This document shows, piece after piece, positions 17,187 through 27,200 of a DNA stretch of 64,000 bases. The first letter of the stretch is position 1; every line of letters starts with the position of its first letter. Below the pieces are notes generated by a model that saw only the letters and a list, made by a program, of their open reading frames with translations, was not told the DNA's origin and made no database searches. Source of the stretch: Cedecea lapagei. Its GTDB lineage: Bacteria; Pseudomonadota; Gammaproteobacteria; Enterobacterales; Enterobacteriaceae. The stretch lies in NCBI RefSeq assembly GCF_900635955.1, contig NZ_LR134201.1:2790001-2854000 (forward strand). Direction: 5' to 3'. Both the position numbers and the translations under genes were made by a program.

Positions 17187-18098
17187 TTACTCCGTGTAGT
17201 GGAGGAATGCAGCGCCACGCATACCGCCTGCGTCACCGTGGCGTGCCTGTTCAATTCGCGGCACCGCAGCAACCGGCAGCAGATATTTCGGCAGGCGCTC
17301 CGGCAGCTGGGCGTAGATATCGCTAAAGTTAGACAATCCTCCGCCAATCACCACCAGATGAGGGTCAATTGAGGTCAATAAATTACCAAGGCAGGCCGCC
17401 AGCAGCTCAAGGAAACGGTCAACGTGCTCGATGGCCTGCTCGTCACCCTGGCGGTAGCGAGAGATAATCTCTTTCGCCTCCAGCGGCTCTCCATAGAAAT
17501 GCTTCCACAGCCAGGCAAAACCGCGCCCGGAGAGGTAGTTCTCGATACAGCCGTTTTTACCGCAGCCGCAGCGGGTGAAGGGAATGTCGCGCCCGAGGAT
17601 TTCCAGCGCGTCCACCGGCAGGCGAGTGTGGCCGAATTCCCCGGTAATGTAGCTGCGGCCAGTAACCGATTTGCCGTTAATGATAATCCCGCCGCCGACG
17701 CCCGTGCCGAGGATCAGCCCCATCACCACCGGATAGTTGAGAAATTCGTCGTCCCAGGCTTCGGAGAGCGTAAAGCAGTTGGCGTCGTTGTCGATGCGCA
17801 CGTCGCGCTCGAGCATGGCGCTGAGGTCTGCGCGGAGCGGCTTGCCGCTGGCGGCAGGAACGTTAGCGGCGTAAAGCGTGCCGTCATCGGTTTCCGGCAT
17901 ACCGGGAATACCAATGCCTACGGAGCCTCGGCAGTTAAACTTCTCGTCGGCCTGCGCCACCAGCCCGACCACCGCGTCGAGGAAATTTTCATAACTGTCG
18001 TGAGGAGTAGCAACCCGGGCTTCCCATAGTAAACGCCGCTGCCGGTCATAAACGCCGAGTGCAATCTTAGTGCCGCCGATATCGAATCCGTAATACAT
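17187..18098 (-). CDS. nagK: N-acetyl-D-glucosamine kinase NagK
   Basis: This ROK-family kinase phosphorylates GlcNAc recovered during peptidoglycan recycling. It has 303 residues, as in E. coli. The N-terminal phosphate loop is DIGGTKIALGVYD, the catalytic Asp lies in RIDNDANCF, and the ROK zinc motif is CGCGKNGCIENYLSGRG. It lies upstream of cobB and downstream of lolE on the same strand. Confidence 0.97.
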   Translation of the reverse strand: MYYGFDIGGTKIALGVYDRQRRLLWEARVATPHDSYENFLDAVVGLVAQADEKFNCRGSVGIGIPGMPETDDGTLYAANVPAASGKPLRADLSAMLERDVRIDNDANCFTLSEAWDDEFLNYPVVMGLILGTGVGGGIIINGKSVTGRSYITGEFGHTRLPVDALEILGRDIPFTRCGCGKNGCIENYLSGRGFAWLWKHFYGEPLEAKEIISRYRQGDEQAIEHVDRFLELLAACLGNLLTSIDPHLVVIGGGLSNFSDIYAQLPERLPKYLLPVAAVPRIEQARHGDAGGMRGAAFLHYTE

Positions 18099-18125
18099 TG
18101 CTGCTCCCCAGAAGTTAGTTAATTT

Positions 18126-19370
18126 TTATTGTCCGCTTAGCACCCTTGCCGGATCGATGTTGCTTGCGCGCCGTGCCGGGTACCAGCTTGCCAGAAGGCT
18201 AAGAACCAGCGCCGTCACCAGGACGTAAACCACGTCCTGCCAGTGCAGCTCAGAAGGTAAGAAATCAATGAAATAAATATCACCGGACAGGAAATGGTGC
18301 CCGATGAGCTTTTCAATTACGCCAATGATGTTGGTCAGCTGCCATGAGGCCAGCACGCCGACCACTACGCCGCTGACGCTGCCCAGCAGCCCGGCCAGCA
18401 GCCCGTACCAGACAAAGATAGCGCGAATCAGGCCGTCTTTAGCCCCCAACGTTCGCAGCACAGCGATGTCGCTGCTCTTGTCTTTCACCGCCATCACCAG
18501 CGTGGAGACGATGTTGAAGCAGGCCACGCCAATCACCAGCACCATCGCAAGGTACATGATGGCGCGGATCATCTGAATGTCGCGGTACATATAGCCGTAG
18601 GTATCAATCCAGCTGCTGATGCGCACGTAGGAGTTGGTTGCCAGCCCCGCGTCGCGCACCAGCTGCCGGGCGTTAAAGACGTCGTTAACCTTGATGGAGA
18701 TGCCGGTAACGCTGTCCCCCATATCCAGATAGCCCTGAGCGTCCTGCAGCGGCACCATCGCCAGGCTGTGATCGAGCTGGCCGCTCAACGCGAGAATACC
18801 GGCAATTTGTAACCTGACGCGCTTGGGCTGCATCAGCTTAGTGCCGCCGTCGTTATTGGGGATCATGATCGATACCCAGTCGCCCTGCTTCACCTTGAGC
18901 GCGTCCGCCACGCCTTTACCCATGATGATTTGCTGCTGCCCGGCCTTAAAGTTCGCCCAGGCATTATTCTGCACATATTGTGGCAACGCGCTCAGCTGCG
19001 TTTCCTGAACCGGATCGACGCCTTTTACCTCAATGGCGCGCAGATTTGCCCCGCTTTCCACCAGCCCGGTAAAACGAATATACGGCGCGGCGGCCACAAT
19101 GCCTTTCACGCCCTCGACTTCGGGTAACGCCCGCTGCCAGTTTGCAAAGGGCTGGTTCATCGGCTCTATGTCACCGTGGGGAACCACGGCGAGAATGCGG
19201 TTTTTCAGCTCGCGCTCGAAGCCGTTCATCGCGCTCAGGCCGACGATCAGCACCGCCACGCCCAGCGCGATACCGAGCGTGGAGATCACCGAAATCAGCG
19301 AAACCATGCCGCTGCGGCGTCGCCCGCGACTAAACCGCAGGCCAATCAATAAAGACAGGGGCGAAGCCAT
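18126..19370 (-). CDS. lolE: Lipoprotein-releasing ABC complex membrane subunit LolE
   Basis: LolE, with LolC and two LolD, forms the complex that extracts outer-membrane-bound lipoproteins from the inner membrane and passes them to LolA. It has 414 residues with an N-terminal helix, a large periplasmic domain (about 50-265) and three C-terminal helices of the MacB/FtsX type. The stop of lolD (19370) is shared with its start region, indicating coupling in lolC-lolD-lolE. Confidence 0.96.
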   Translation of the reverse strand: MASPLSLLIGLRFSRGRRRSGMVSLISVISTLGIALGVAVLIVGLSAMNGFERELKNRILAVVPHGDIEPMNQPFANWQRALPEVEGVKGIVAAAPYIRFTGLVESGANLRAIEVKGVDPVQETQLSALPQYVQNNAWANFKAGQQQIIMGKGVADALKVKQGDWVSIMIPNNDGGTKLMQPKRVRLQIAGILALSGQLDHSLAMVPLQDAQGYLDMGDSVTGISIKVNDVFNARQLVRDAGLATNSYVRISSWIDTYGYMYRDIQMIRAIMYLAMVLVIGVACFNIVSTLVMAVKDKSSDIAVLRTLGAKDGLIRAIFVWYGLLAGLLGSVSGVVVGVLASWQLTNIIGVIEKLIGHHFLSGDIYFIDFLPSELHWQDVVYVLVTALVLSLLASWYPARRASNIDPARVLSGQ

Positions 19371-20074
19371 TACTGCGCTCCCATCAAGGTCAGCTCGTGG
19401 GTCAGGCGGCCATCGCGCATTTCCAGCTGGCGGGACATACGCTTAGCCAGCTGCAGGTCATGAGTGACGACCAGGAAAGCGGTGCCCTGGCGCACGTTCA
19501 GCTCGCCCAGCAGCTCGAAAATACTGTCGGCATTGCGCGCATCCAGGTTACCGGTCGGCTCATCCGCCAGCACCAGGCGCGGATTATTCACCAGCGCACG
19601 GGCAATCGCCACGCGCTGACGCTCCCCGCCGGACAGCTCAGAAGGACGGTGGTTGCTGCGGTGATCCAGGCCAACGGCGGCCAGCATCTCCAGCGCACGC
19701 TGCTGCACCTCTTCCTGCTTTTTCTTGCCGATAAGCAGCGGCATCGCCACGTTTTCCAGCGCGGTAAAGTCCGGCAGCAGATGGTGGAACTGGTAAATAA
19801 AGCCCAGCTCGCGGTTACGCAGCTCCGCTTTTGCCGCCGAAGAGAGCTTGCTCATTGCCTGGCCGTTGAACACCACGTCGCCGGAGGTTGGCGTGTCCAG
19901 CCCGCCCAGCAGGTGCAGCAAGGTACTTTTGCCGGAGCCGGAGCTGCCGACTATCGCCATCAGTTCGCCCGCGTTGATGCTGAAGCTGACATCGTGCAGC
20001 ACATCCGTTTGCACCTTGCCTTCCTGATAGCGTTTGCACAGGTTGTCACACTGCAACAGGACAGAATTACTCAT
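19370..20074 (-). CDS. lolD: Lipoprotein-releasing ABC complex ATPase LolD
   Basis: LolD is the ATPase that drives lipoprotein extraction. The start chosen is the ATG at 20074 (MSNSVLLQCDNLCKRYQEG), which matches E. coli and gives 234 residues. A longer frame inside lolC adds 30 unrelated residues. Walker A GSSGSGKST, signature LSGGERQRVAIARA and Walker B LVLADEPTGNLD are intact. It overlaps lolC by 8 nt. Confidence 0.96.
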   Translation of the reverse strand: MSNSVLLQCDNLCKRYQEGKVQTDVLHDVSFSINAGELMAIVGSSGSGKSTLLHLLGGLDTPTSGDVVFNGQAMSKLSSAAKAELRNRELGFIYQFHHLLPDFTALENVAMPLLIGKKKQEEVQQRALEMLAAVGLDHRSNHRPSELSGGERQRVAIARALVNNPRLVLADEPTGNLDARNADSIFELLGELNVRQGTAFLVVTHDLQLAKRMSRQLEMRDGRLTHELTLMGAQ

Positions 20075-21266
20075 AACGTAAAGCCTCAGCGGGTTGGGTC
20101 GCGGCGGCGCGCCACGAAGGGTAAAGCGTGGAGAGCAGAGCAATGGCCATCGCCACAATGGCAATCACCACAACCTGTAACGGCTCGATAGCGACCGGCA
20201 GGGCCGCGCCATCAAGCAGAATGCCGATGATCGGCATTAAATTATTCAGCTGGCTGGCAAGCAGCGCACCCAGCAGGGCACCCAGCAGGGCACCAATCAC
20301 GCCAGCGCCTGCGCCCTGAACCATAAACACCGTCATGATCTGGCGGCGAGTCAGCCCCTGGGTTTGCAGAATAGCCACTTCGCCCTGCTTCTCCATCACC
20401 AGCAGGCCGAGAGAGGTAATGATGTTAAACGCGGCGACGGCAACAATCAGGCTAAGCAGCAGCCCCATCATATTTTTCTCCATGCGCACGGCCTGGAACA
20501 GCTCGCCTTTGCGCTCGCGCCAGTCTTTCCACTCGGTGCCCTGCGGCAGCGTTTGGCTACTCAGCACATCAACCTTGAGCGGCTCGGCCAGCCACAGACG
20601 CCAGCCGGTGATATTGCCCGCCGGGTAGCGCATCAGGCGCGAGGCATCCTGCTGGTTAACCAGCATCTGGTAGCCGTCCACTTCGCTGTTTGCCGCGAAG
20701 GTGCCAATCACGTTGAACAGGCGCTGGCTCGGCAGGCGCCCCATCGGCGTGAACTGGCTGGCTGACGGCACCATGATACGGATGGTTTCGCCGCGCTTAA
20801 CGCCCAGCGACACGGCAAGCTGCTCACCGAGGATGACGTTGTACTGCCCGGCCACCAGGTCGGCCTGCTTGACGTTGATCAGGTACGGAGAGAGCGGATC
20901 TTTTTCGTCCGGCTGCACGCCAAGCATCACGCCCACACCAACGCTGCGGGCGCTTTGCAGCACCACGTCACCGGTTGTCAGCGGCGCAATACGCGTCACG
21001 CCCTGAAGCTTCAGGGAGTCTGAGGGAAGTTGTTGAGGGTTGATGGAGCCGGACGGCGAGGTGATCAACGCCTGCGGCATCAGCCCCAGGATGTTGTTTT
21101 GCAGCTCGCGCTCGAAGCCATTCATGACCGAAAGAACCGTGACCAGCGCCATCACCCCAAGGGTGATGCCAATCGTCGACAGCCAGGAGACGAAGCGGCC
21201 GAAGCGGTCCGCTGCTCGCCCACGCATATAGCGCAGGCCTATAAATAACGCGACAGGTTGATACAT
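20067..21266 (-). CDS. lolC: Lipoprotein-releasing ABC complex membrane subunit LolC
   Basis: LolC is the partner of LolE that recruits LolA through a periplasmic hook. It has 399 residues: an N-terminal helix, a periplasmic domain (about 50-260), then three helices in the FtsX fold. It is the first gene of the lolCDE operon. The divergent ycfT gene starts 234 bp away, and the promoter region between them shows no motif I can assign. Confidence 0.96.
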   Translation of the reverse strand: MYQPVALFIGLRYMRGRAADRFGRFVSWLSTIGITLGVMALVTVLSVMNGFERELQNNILGLMPQALITSPSGSINPQQLPSDSLKLQGVTRIAPLTTGDVVLQSARSVGVGVMLGVQPDEKDPLSPYLINVKQADLVAGQYNVILGEQLAVSLGVKRGETIRIMVPSASQFTPMGRLPSQRLFNVIGTFAANSEVDGYQMLVNQQDASRLMRYPAGNITGWRLWLAEPLKVDVLSSQTLPQGTEWKDWRERKGELFQAVRMEKNMMGLLLSLIVAVAAFNIITSLGLLVMEKQGEVAILQTQGLTRRQIMTVFMVQGAGAGVIGALLGALLGALLASQLNNLMPIIGILLDGAALPVAIEPLQVVVIAIVAMAIALLSTLYPSWRAAATQPAEALRYE

Positions 21267-21500
21267 GAAGTCCGTCTTGTTGCGGGTTGCCTAAGCAGAG
21301 ATCCGGGAAGTATACGACACCTCCCCGGCCAAATGAATTCACCAGCCCAATTTATTCGTCTGGTTTCTTAAGCGCCTGCAACTTTTCCTAAATTTACCTA
21401 ATCACATGCAAAAACAGATAATTGAGGTCGTGCTCGCCCCAAAATGACACCAGGATAACAGGCCAATCTTTACTGGAGCCCGTAACGACGTGGATATGGC

Positions 21501-22565
21501 ATGAAGAAAAAGCAACTCTGGATCAACCAAATCAAAGGATTATGCATTTGCCTGGTGGTTATCTACCATTCGGTGATCACTTTCTACCCTCACCTCACGG
21601 CTCCCGGGCCAGGCCTCAATCAGTACGTCGCTAAGCTGTGGGTTTACCTCAATCTCTATCTCGCCCCCTTCCGTATGCCGGTGTTCTTCTTTATCTCTGG
21701 CTACCTGATCACCCGTTATATTAACGAGGTCAGGTGGCGCGACAGCGTGGACAAGCGGCTGTGGAGTATTTTCTACGTGCTGCTGCTGTGGGGCCTGATT
21801 CAATGGGTCGCCCTTACGCACCTCAACCAGTGGCTGGCGCCGGATATTGATCGCAACCCGGCGTCGAACGCCGCCTACGCGGACTCACTCGGGCAGTTCG
21901 CCATCAGCATGGCGAAGGCGAGCACCAGCCTGTGGTATCTCTACGCCCTGCTGGTTTACTTTATTCTGTTTAAGGCGCTGCGCCGCTACCGCATCCCGGT
22001 GATAGTTCTGCTGATGAGCATCAACCTTCTCATCGCCTTTGTACCGCTGCCTTGGTGGGGACTGAACAGCGTGGCACGGAACATGGTGTATTACGGCCTC
22101 GGCGCATGGTTTGGCCCTTTGCTGATGGCCTGGATGAAGGACTTCCGCTTTTCGCAACATCCGTTTATCTGCGCCGCCGTAGCCCCAGGCTCGCTGGCGC
22201 TTTATTTTGTGAACGTGCCGCTGGTGATTTCGCTGGTGTCGATCGTGGTCATCCTGCGCGTGTTCTATCTGCTGAACGGCTGGCGCGAAGCACGTGAAGA
22301 CGGCTTTCTTAACGTTGTCGGCTCCAACACCATCGCCATCTATACCACGCACCGCATTTTGATTGAGGCCTTAAGCCTTGTGACGCTGGCCAAAATCAAC
22401 AGCGGCGAGCTTTCCGACACGCTGGTGCTGGCGATTCTGCTGGTCTATCCGTTTGTCAGCCTCGGCATTTGTACTCTGGCCGGCCTCGGCTTCCGCAGGC
22501 TCTCCGTCGCCCTGTTCGGCGATCTGTTTTTCTCTCCGCCCGCACAGATCGCCACCCGTTCCTGA
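21501..22565 (+). CDS. ycfT: Inner-membrane acyltransferase-3 family protein YcfT
   Basis: This multi-spanning membrane protein has 354 residues (357 in E. coli) and about ten helices. It belongs to the OafA/NodX-like acyltransferase-3 fold. The family His lies in the first helix (NQIKGLCICLVVIYHSVITF) and an RMPVFFFISG motif follows. Substrate and product are not established. It sits between lolC and mfd as in K-12, except that a MFS gene and a regulator remnant now separate it from mfd. Confidence 0.93.
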   Translation: MKKKQLWINQIKGLCICLVVIYHSVITFYPHLTAPGPGLNQYVAKLWVYLNLYLAPFRMPVFFFISGYLITRYINEVRWRDSVDKRLWSIFYVLLLWGLIQWVALTHLNQWLAPDIDRNPASNAAYADSLGQFAISMAKASTSLWYLYALLVYFILFKALRRYRIPVIVLLMSINLLIAFVPLPWWGLNSVARNMVYYGLGAWFGPLLMAWMKDFRFSQHPFICAAVAPGSLALYFVNVPLVISLVSIVVILRVFYLLNGWREAREDGFLNVVGSNTIAIYTTHRILIEALSLVTLAKINSGELSDTLVLAILLVYPFVSLGICTLAGLGFRRLSVALFGDLFFSPPAQIATRS

Positions 22566-22572
22566 GCATAAA

Positions 22573-22597
22573 CAGCCTGCTACAGCAGGCTGCTTTT
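22573..22597. terminator. Intrinsic terminator between ycfT and the MFS gene
   Basis: CAGCCTGCT (22573-22581) pairs with AGCAGGCTG (22584-22592), followed by CTTTTTT. It is oriented for ycfT, with the convergent MFS gene ending at 22598. Confidence 0.8.
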
Positions 22598-23779
22598 TTA
22601 ACTTCGAAGCTTACGGTAAGCCCAATATGCGACGATCAGCACGCCACTCCCCGCGCTCAATGCCACACAGAATCCCGCTTTAGCCCCGTAGCTATCGACA
22701 ACCATGCCGGACACGGCGGCCCCGATAGCCACGCCGACGTTTAACCCCGAAAGCAGCCACGTCAGCCCTTCGGTCAGACTCCTCTCAGGCACAATCTGCT
22801 CCACCAGCGACATCGCCACAATCATCGTCGGTGAGAAAAACAGCCCTGCAAAGAGCACCGCCGCCGTCAATGAGGTTACGCCGCTTACCATTAACAGCGG
22901 AAGCGTGGTCACCGCCGTAGCAAATCCTCCCAGCAGTAACAGTTTGTACAACGGCACACGAAGCTTTAACGCGCCGAACAGCAGGCCTGCAAGGCATGAA
23001 GCAAAAGCATAAGCGGATAAAACGAGGCTCGCCGCAGCGGGTTTCCCCAGTGCATTAGCAAATGCAACGCTGACGATATCTACCGTCCCCACGATAATCC
23101 CCATCGCGATCATCAGCAGGCTTAAAAGACGCACGTTTGCCAGCCTGATAACCGCAGTGCCTCGTGTTTGCTCAGGCAACAACACCTCAAGCGGCGGTTC
23201 ACTTTTTCGCTGCATAACAAAGGTGCCTACCCCAACGGCGAGAAACAGCGCCGCGGCAATCAGCCCGGCCTGAGGGAAAACGGCTACGCAAAGCCCAACG
23301 GAAAGGGGCGGCCCCACAATAAAGGTTACTTCATCAAATACCGCCTCCAGTGAATAAGCGGTCTGGATCTGCGGTTCGCCGCGATAGATAGCGCTCCAGC
23401 GAGCCCGGACCATTGCCGACATGCTGGGCATAAAACCGATCAGCAAGGCCCCCAAGAACAGAGTTGCGTCCGGCAAACGCCAGTGGCTGGCGGTCAACAA
23501 CAGCAGCATACCGACGAGAGCAATCCCGCTGGCAAGCGGCAATATTCTGCTTTGCCCGAAGCGATCCACCAGGCGCGAGGTCTGAGGAGACAGCAGCGCG
23601 TAGGTCAGCACGAAGGTCGCGGCAACTGCTCCCGCCAGGGTAAAGCTACCGTGCAACTGAGACAAAAGCGTAATAATGCCAATGCCGATCATCGGCAAAG
23701 GAAGCCTTGCCAGCAGGCCTGCAAGTGCAAACCCTCGAGTCCCTGATGCGGCAAAAAGCTGCCGATAAGCCTGAATCAT
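22598..23779 (-). CDS. MFS transporter, probable drug or metabolite exporter
   Basis: This is a 12-helix major facilitator of about 393 residues. The start is the ATG at 23779 (MIQAYRQLFAASG), with AAAGGAG 6 nt upstream; a longer frame adds 29 non-conserved residues. A loop 2-3 signature-like SRLVDRFGQSR and further arginine-containing loops fit the efflux subclass, but substrate cannot be told. It is not in K-12 at this place. It is divergent from a decayed TetR gene, and the gap carries a TetR-style palindrome. The pair is therefore a typical pump-repressor unit whose repressor has been lost. Confidence 0.85.
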   Translation of the reverse strand: MIQAYRQLFAASGTRGFALAGLLARLPLPMIGIGIITLLSQLHGSFTLAGAVAATFVLTYALLSPQTSRLVDRFGQSRILPLASGIALVGMLLLLTASHWRLPDATLFLGALLIGFMPSMSAMVRARWSAIYRGEPQIQTAYSLEAVFDEVTFIVGPPLSVGLCVAVFPQAGLIAAALFLAVGVGTFVMQRKSEPPLEVLLPEQTRGTAVIRLANVRLLSLLMIAMGIIVGTVDIVSVAFANALGKPAAASLVLSAYAFASCLAGLLFGALKLRVPLYKLLLLGGFATAVTTLPLLMVSGVTSLTAAVLFAGLFFSPTMIVAMSLVEQIVPERSLTEGLTWLLSGLNVGVAIGAAVSGMVVDSYGAKAGFCVALSAGSGVLIVAYWAYRKLRS

Positions 23780-23841
23780 TGTTTTCTCCTTTAGCGTCTT
23801 TGCTTGCCTCAACCTGACTGCATCGCAATAATACATACACG

Positions 23842-23893
23842 TCGTATGAATAAAGCGTATATTCATACGAGATGAATGTAAATAATCATACGA
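23842..23893. promoter_or_regulatory. TetR-type operator between the MFS gene and its lost repressor
   Basis: TCGTATGAAT (23842-23851) and ATTCATACGA (23861-23870) form a perfect 10-bp inverted repeat with a 9-bp spacer. A third half-site, TCATACGA, follows at 23886-23893. The layout fits an operator for the divergent repressor. Function is inferred. Confidence 0.65.
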
Positions 23894-23913
23894 ACTGAAT
23901 GTAAGAGGTAAGA

Positions 23914-24154
23914 ATGGTTCGTCGAACCCGCGCAGATAAGGTAAGAAACTCGCGCCACGCTGCTGGCAGGCCTTATGCAGCCGGGCATCATCGCTAAAAT
24001 CGATCCTCAGGCGCTGACCTCATTGCTCTACGGTAGGCTGGCAGAGTCGGCATTCTGGATAGCCGAGGGCGACAGCGCGGCGCGTCTGGAACAAGCCGTT
24101 GCCGGACTTGAATTACTGCTGCGCGGGTTGCTTATACAAAGCGATCGAGGATAA
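23914..24154 (+). pseudogene. TetR-family repressor remnant (internal deletion plus frameshift)
   Basis: An ATG with AGAGG upstream begins MVRRTRADK. After removal of one T in AAGGTAAGAAACTCGC the frame would continue KEETRATLLAG, a classic start of a TetR DNA-binding domain. The sequence then jumps directly to GLMQPGIIAKIDPQALTSLL and on to GLELLLRGLLIQSDRG, a typical TetR C-terminal end. Most of the helix-turn-helix and ligand domain is missing, an estimated 110-130 residues. The remnant ends 82 bp before mfd. It is very unlikely to make a functional repressor. Confidence 0.8.
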
Positions 24155-24236
24155 TAATATCCAACTGCTTATCAATGGCTCGCGCACCGTTTGCCTTCAG
24201 GCTGACGGAACAACCTACGAGATCCTGACGCTTTCT

Positions 24237-27200
24237 ATGCCTGAACAATATCGCTATTCCTTACCCGTAAAAGCCGCAGAACAACGTCTGCTGGGCGAGC
24301 TGACCGGCTCTGCCTGCGCCACCGAAGTGGCTGAAATCGTTGAACGTCATAGCGGCCCGGTGGTACTGATTGCCCCCGACATGCAGAACGCGCTGCGGCT
24401 GCACGATGAAATCACCCAGTTCACCGACAACCTGGTCGTCAATCTCGCCGACTGGGAAACGCTGCCGTACGACAGCTTCTCGCCGCATCAGGAAATCATT
24501 TCGTCGCGCCTGTCCACGCTTTACCAGCTGCCAACCATGCAGCGCGGCGTGCTGATCATGCCGGTGAATACGCTGATGCAGCGCGTTTGCCCGCACAGCT
24601 ACCTGCACGGCCACGCGCTGGTGATGAAAAAAGGCCAGCGTCTGTCGCGGGATAACCTGCGCGCGCAGCTGGAACAGGCGGGCTACCGCAGCGTCGATCA
24701 GGTGATGGAGCACGGCGAGTTTGCCACCCGTGGCGCGCTGCTCGATCTCTACCCGATGGGCAGCAGCCAGCCGTACCGTATCGATTTCTTTGACGATGAA
24801 ATCGACAGCCTGCGCGTCTTTGACGTGGATTCTCAGCGCACGCTGGAAGAGGTTGAAGCCATCAACCTGCTGCCGGCGCACGAATTCCCGACCGACAAAA
24901 ACGCCATTGAGCTGTTCCGCAGCCAGTGGCGCGACAGGTTCGACGTCAAGCGCGATGCCGAACATATCTATCAGCAGGTCAGCAAAGGCACGCTACCCGC
25001 CGGGATCGAATACTGGCAGCCGCTGTTCTTTAGCGAACCGCTGCCAACGCTGTTTAGCTATTTCCCGGCCAACACGCTGCTGGTGAATACCGGCGACCTT
25101 GAGGCCAGCGCGGAACGCTTCTGGCTGGACGCCAACGCCCGCTTTGAAAATCGCGGTGTTGACCCGATGCGCCCTCTTCTGCCGCCGGAAGATCTGTGGC
25201 TGAAAACCGATTCGCTGTTTAGCGAGCTAAAAGCCTGGCCGCGCGTACAGCTCAAAACGGACTCGCTGCCGAAGAAAGCCGCCAACGTGAACCTGGGTTA
25301 CCAGGCGCTGCCCGATCTGGCCGTTCAGGCACAGCAAAAAGCCCCGCTGGACAGCCTGCGTAAGTTCCTCGAGTCCTTTACCGGGCCGGTGATTTTCTCG
25401 GTCGAAAGCGAAGGTCGCCGCGAAGCTTTGGGCGAACTGCTGGGGCGCATTAAAGTCGCGCCAAAACGCATCTACCGCCTGGAGGAAGCCGAAGGCAACG
25501 GCCGCTATCTGACGATCGGCGCCAGCGAGCACGGCTTTATCGATACCCTGCGCAACCGGGCGCTGATTTGCGAGAGCGATCTGCTGGGCGAACGCGTCAG
25601 CCGCCGTCGTCAGGACAGTCGCCGCACCATCAACCCGGACACGTTGATCCGTAACCTGGCGGAGCTGCATGCAGGCCAGCCGGTGGTCCACCTTGAGCAC
25701 GGCGTTGGCCGCTATGCAGGGCTGACCACGCTTGAAGCCGGTGGCATTACCGCCGAATACCTGATGCTGACCTACGCGGGCGACGCCAAACTTTATGTGC
25801 CGGTCTCGTCTCTGCACCTGATCAGCCGCTACGCCGGTGGGGCGGATGAGAACGCGCCGCTGCATAAGCTTGGCAGCGATGCCTGGTCCCGCGCCCGCCA
25901 GAAGGCGGCGGAGAAAGTTCGCGACGTCGCCGCCGAACTGCTTGATATCTATGCGATGCGCGCCGCCAAAGAGGGCTTTGCCTTCAAGCATGACCGCGAG
26001 CAGTACCAGCTGTTCTGCGACAGCTTCCCGTTTGAAACTACGCCGGACCAGGCGCAGGCCATTAACGCCGTGCTGAGCGATATGTGCCGCCCGCTGGCGA
26101 TGGACAGGCTGGTCTGCGGCGACGTGGGCTTTGGTAAAACCGAAGTTGCGATGCGCGCCGCGTTCCTCGCGGTAGAGAACAACAAGCAGGTCGCGGTGCT
26201 GGTGCCGACCACCCTGCTGGCTCAGCAGCACTACGACAACTTCCGCGACCGCTTCGCCAACTGGCCGGTGCGCATTGAAATGCTCTCCCGCTTCCGCAGC
26301 GCCAAAGAGCAGACGCAGATTCTGGAGCAGGCAAGCGAAGGGAAAATCGACATTCTTATCGGCACCCACAAGCTGCTGCAGGCCGACGTGAAGTGGCGCG
26401 ACCTGGGGCTGCTGATTGTCGACGAAGAGCACCGCTTCGGCGTGCGCCACAAAGAACGTATTAAGGCGATGCGCGCCGACGTGGATATCCTGACGCTGAC
26501 CGCAACGCCGATTCCGCGAACCCTGAATATGGCGATGAGCGGCATGCGCGATCTGTCGATTATCGCCACGCCACCGGCCCGCCGCCTGGCGGTGAAAACC
26601 TTCGTACGCGAATACGACAGCCTGGTGGTGCGCGAGGCTATCCTGCGTGAAGTGCTGCGCGGCGGCCAGGTTTACTACCTCTTTAACGACGTCGAAAATA
26701 TCCAGAAAGCCGCCGACAAGCTGGCCGAGCTGGTGCCGGAAGCGCGGGTTGCTATCGGCCACGGCCAGATGCGCGAGCGCGAGCTGGAGCGGGTGATGAA
26801 CGACTTCCACCACCAGCGTTTTAACGTGCTGGTGTGTACCACCATCATCGAAACCGGGATCGACATTCCGACCGCCAATACCATCATCATCGAGCGGGCC
26901 GACCACTTTGGCCTCGCGCAGCTTCACCAGCTTCGCGGCCGCGTCGGGCGTTCTCACCACCAGGCCTATGCCTGGCTGCTGACGCCGCATCCTAAATCCA
27001 TGACCACCGACGCGCAAAAACGCCTGGAGGCCATTGCCTCGCTGGAGGATCTTGGCGCGGGCTTTGCGCTGGCAACTCACGACCTCGAAATCCGTGGCGC
27101 GGGTGAGCTGCTGGGCGAAGATCAGAGCGGGCAGATGGAAACCATCGGCTTCTCGCTGTACATGGAGCTGCTGGAAAACGCCGTTGACGCGCTGAAAGAA

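Noticed and set aside
24099..24236. N-terminal extension of mfd by 46 residues
   Set aside because: The extension reads the TetR remnant in another frame; the ATG at 24237 matches the E. coli start and length.
25227..27080. Long open frame antisense to mfd (617 codons)
   Set aside because: It lies wholly within mfd, has low-complexity composition typical of GC-rich antisense frames, and has no ribosome binding site.
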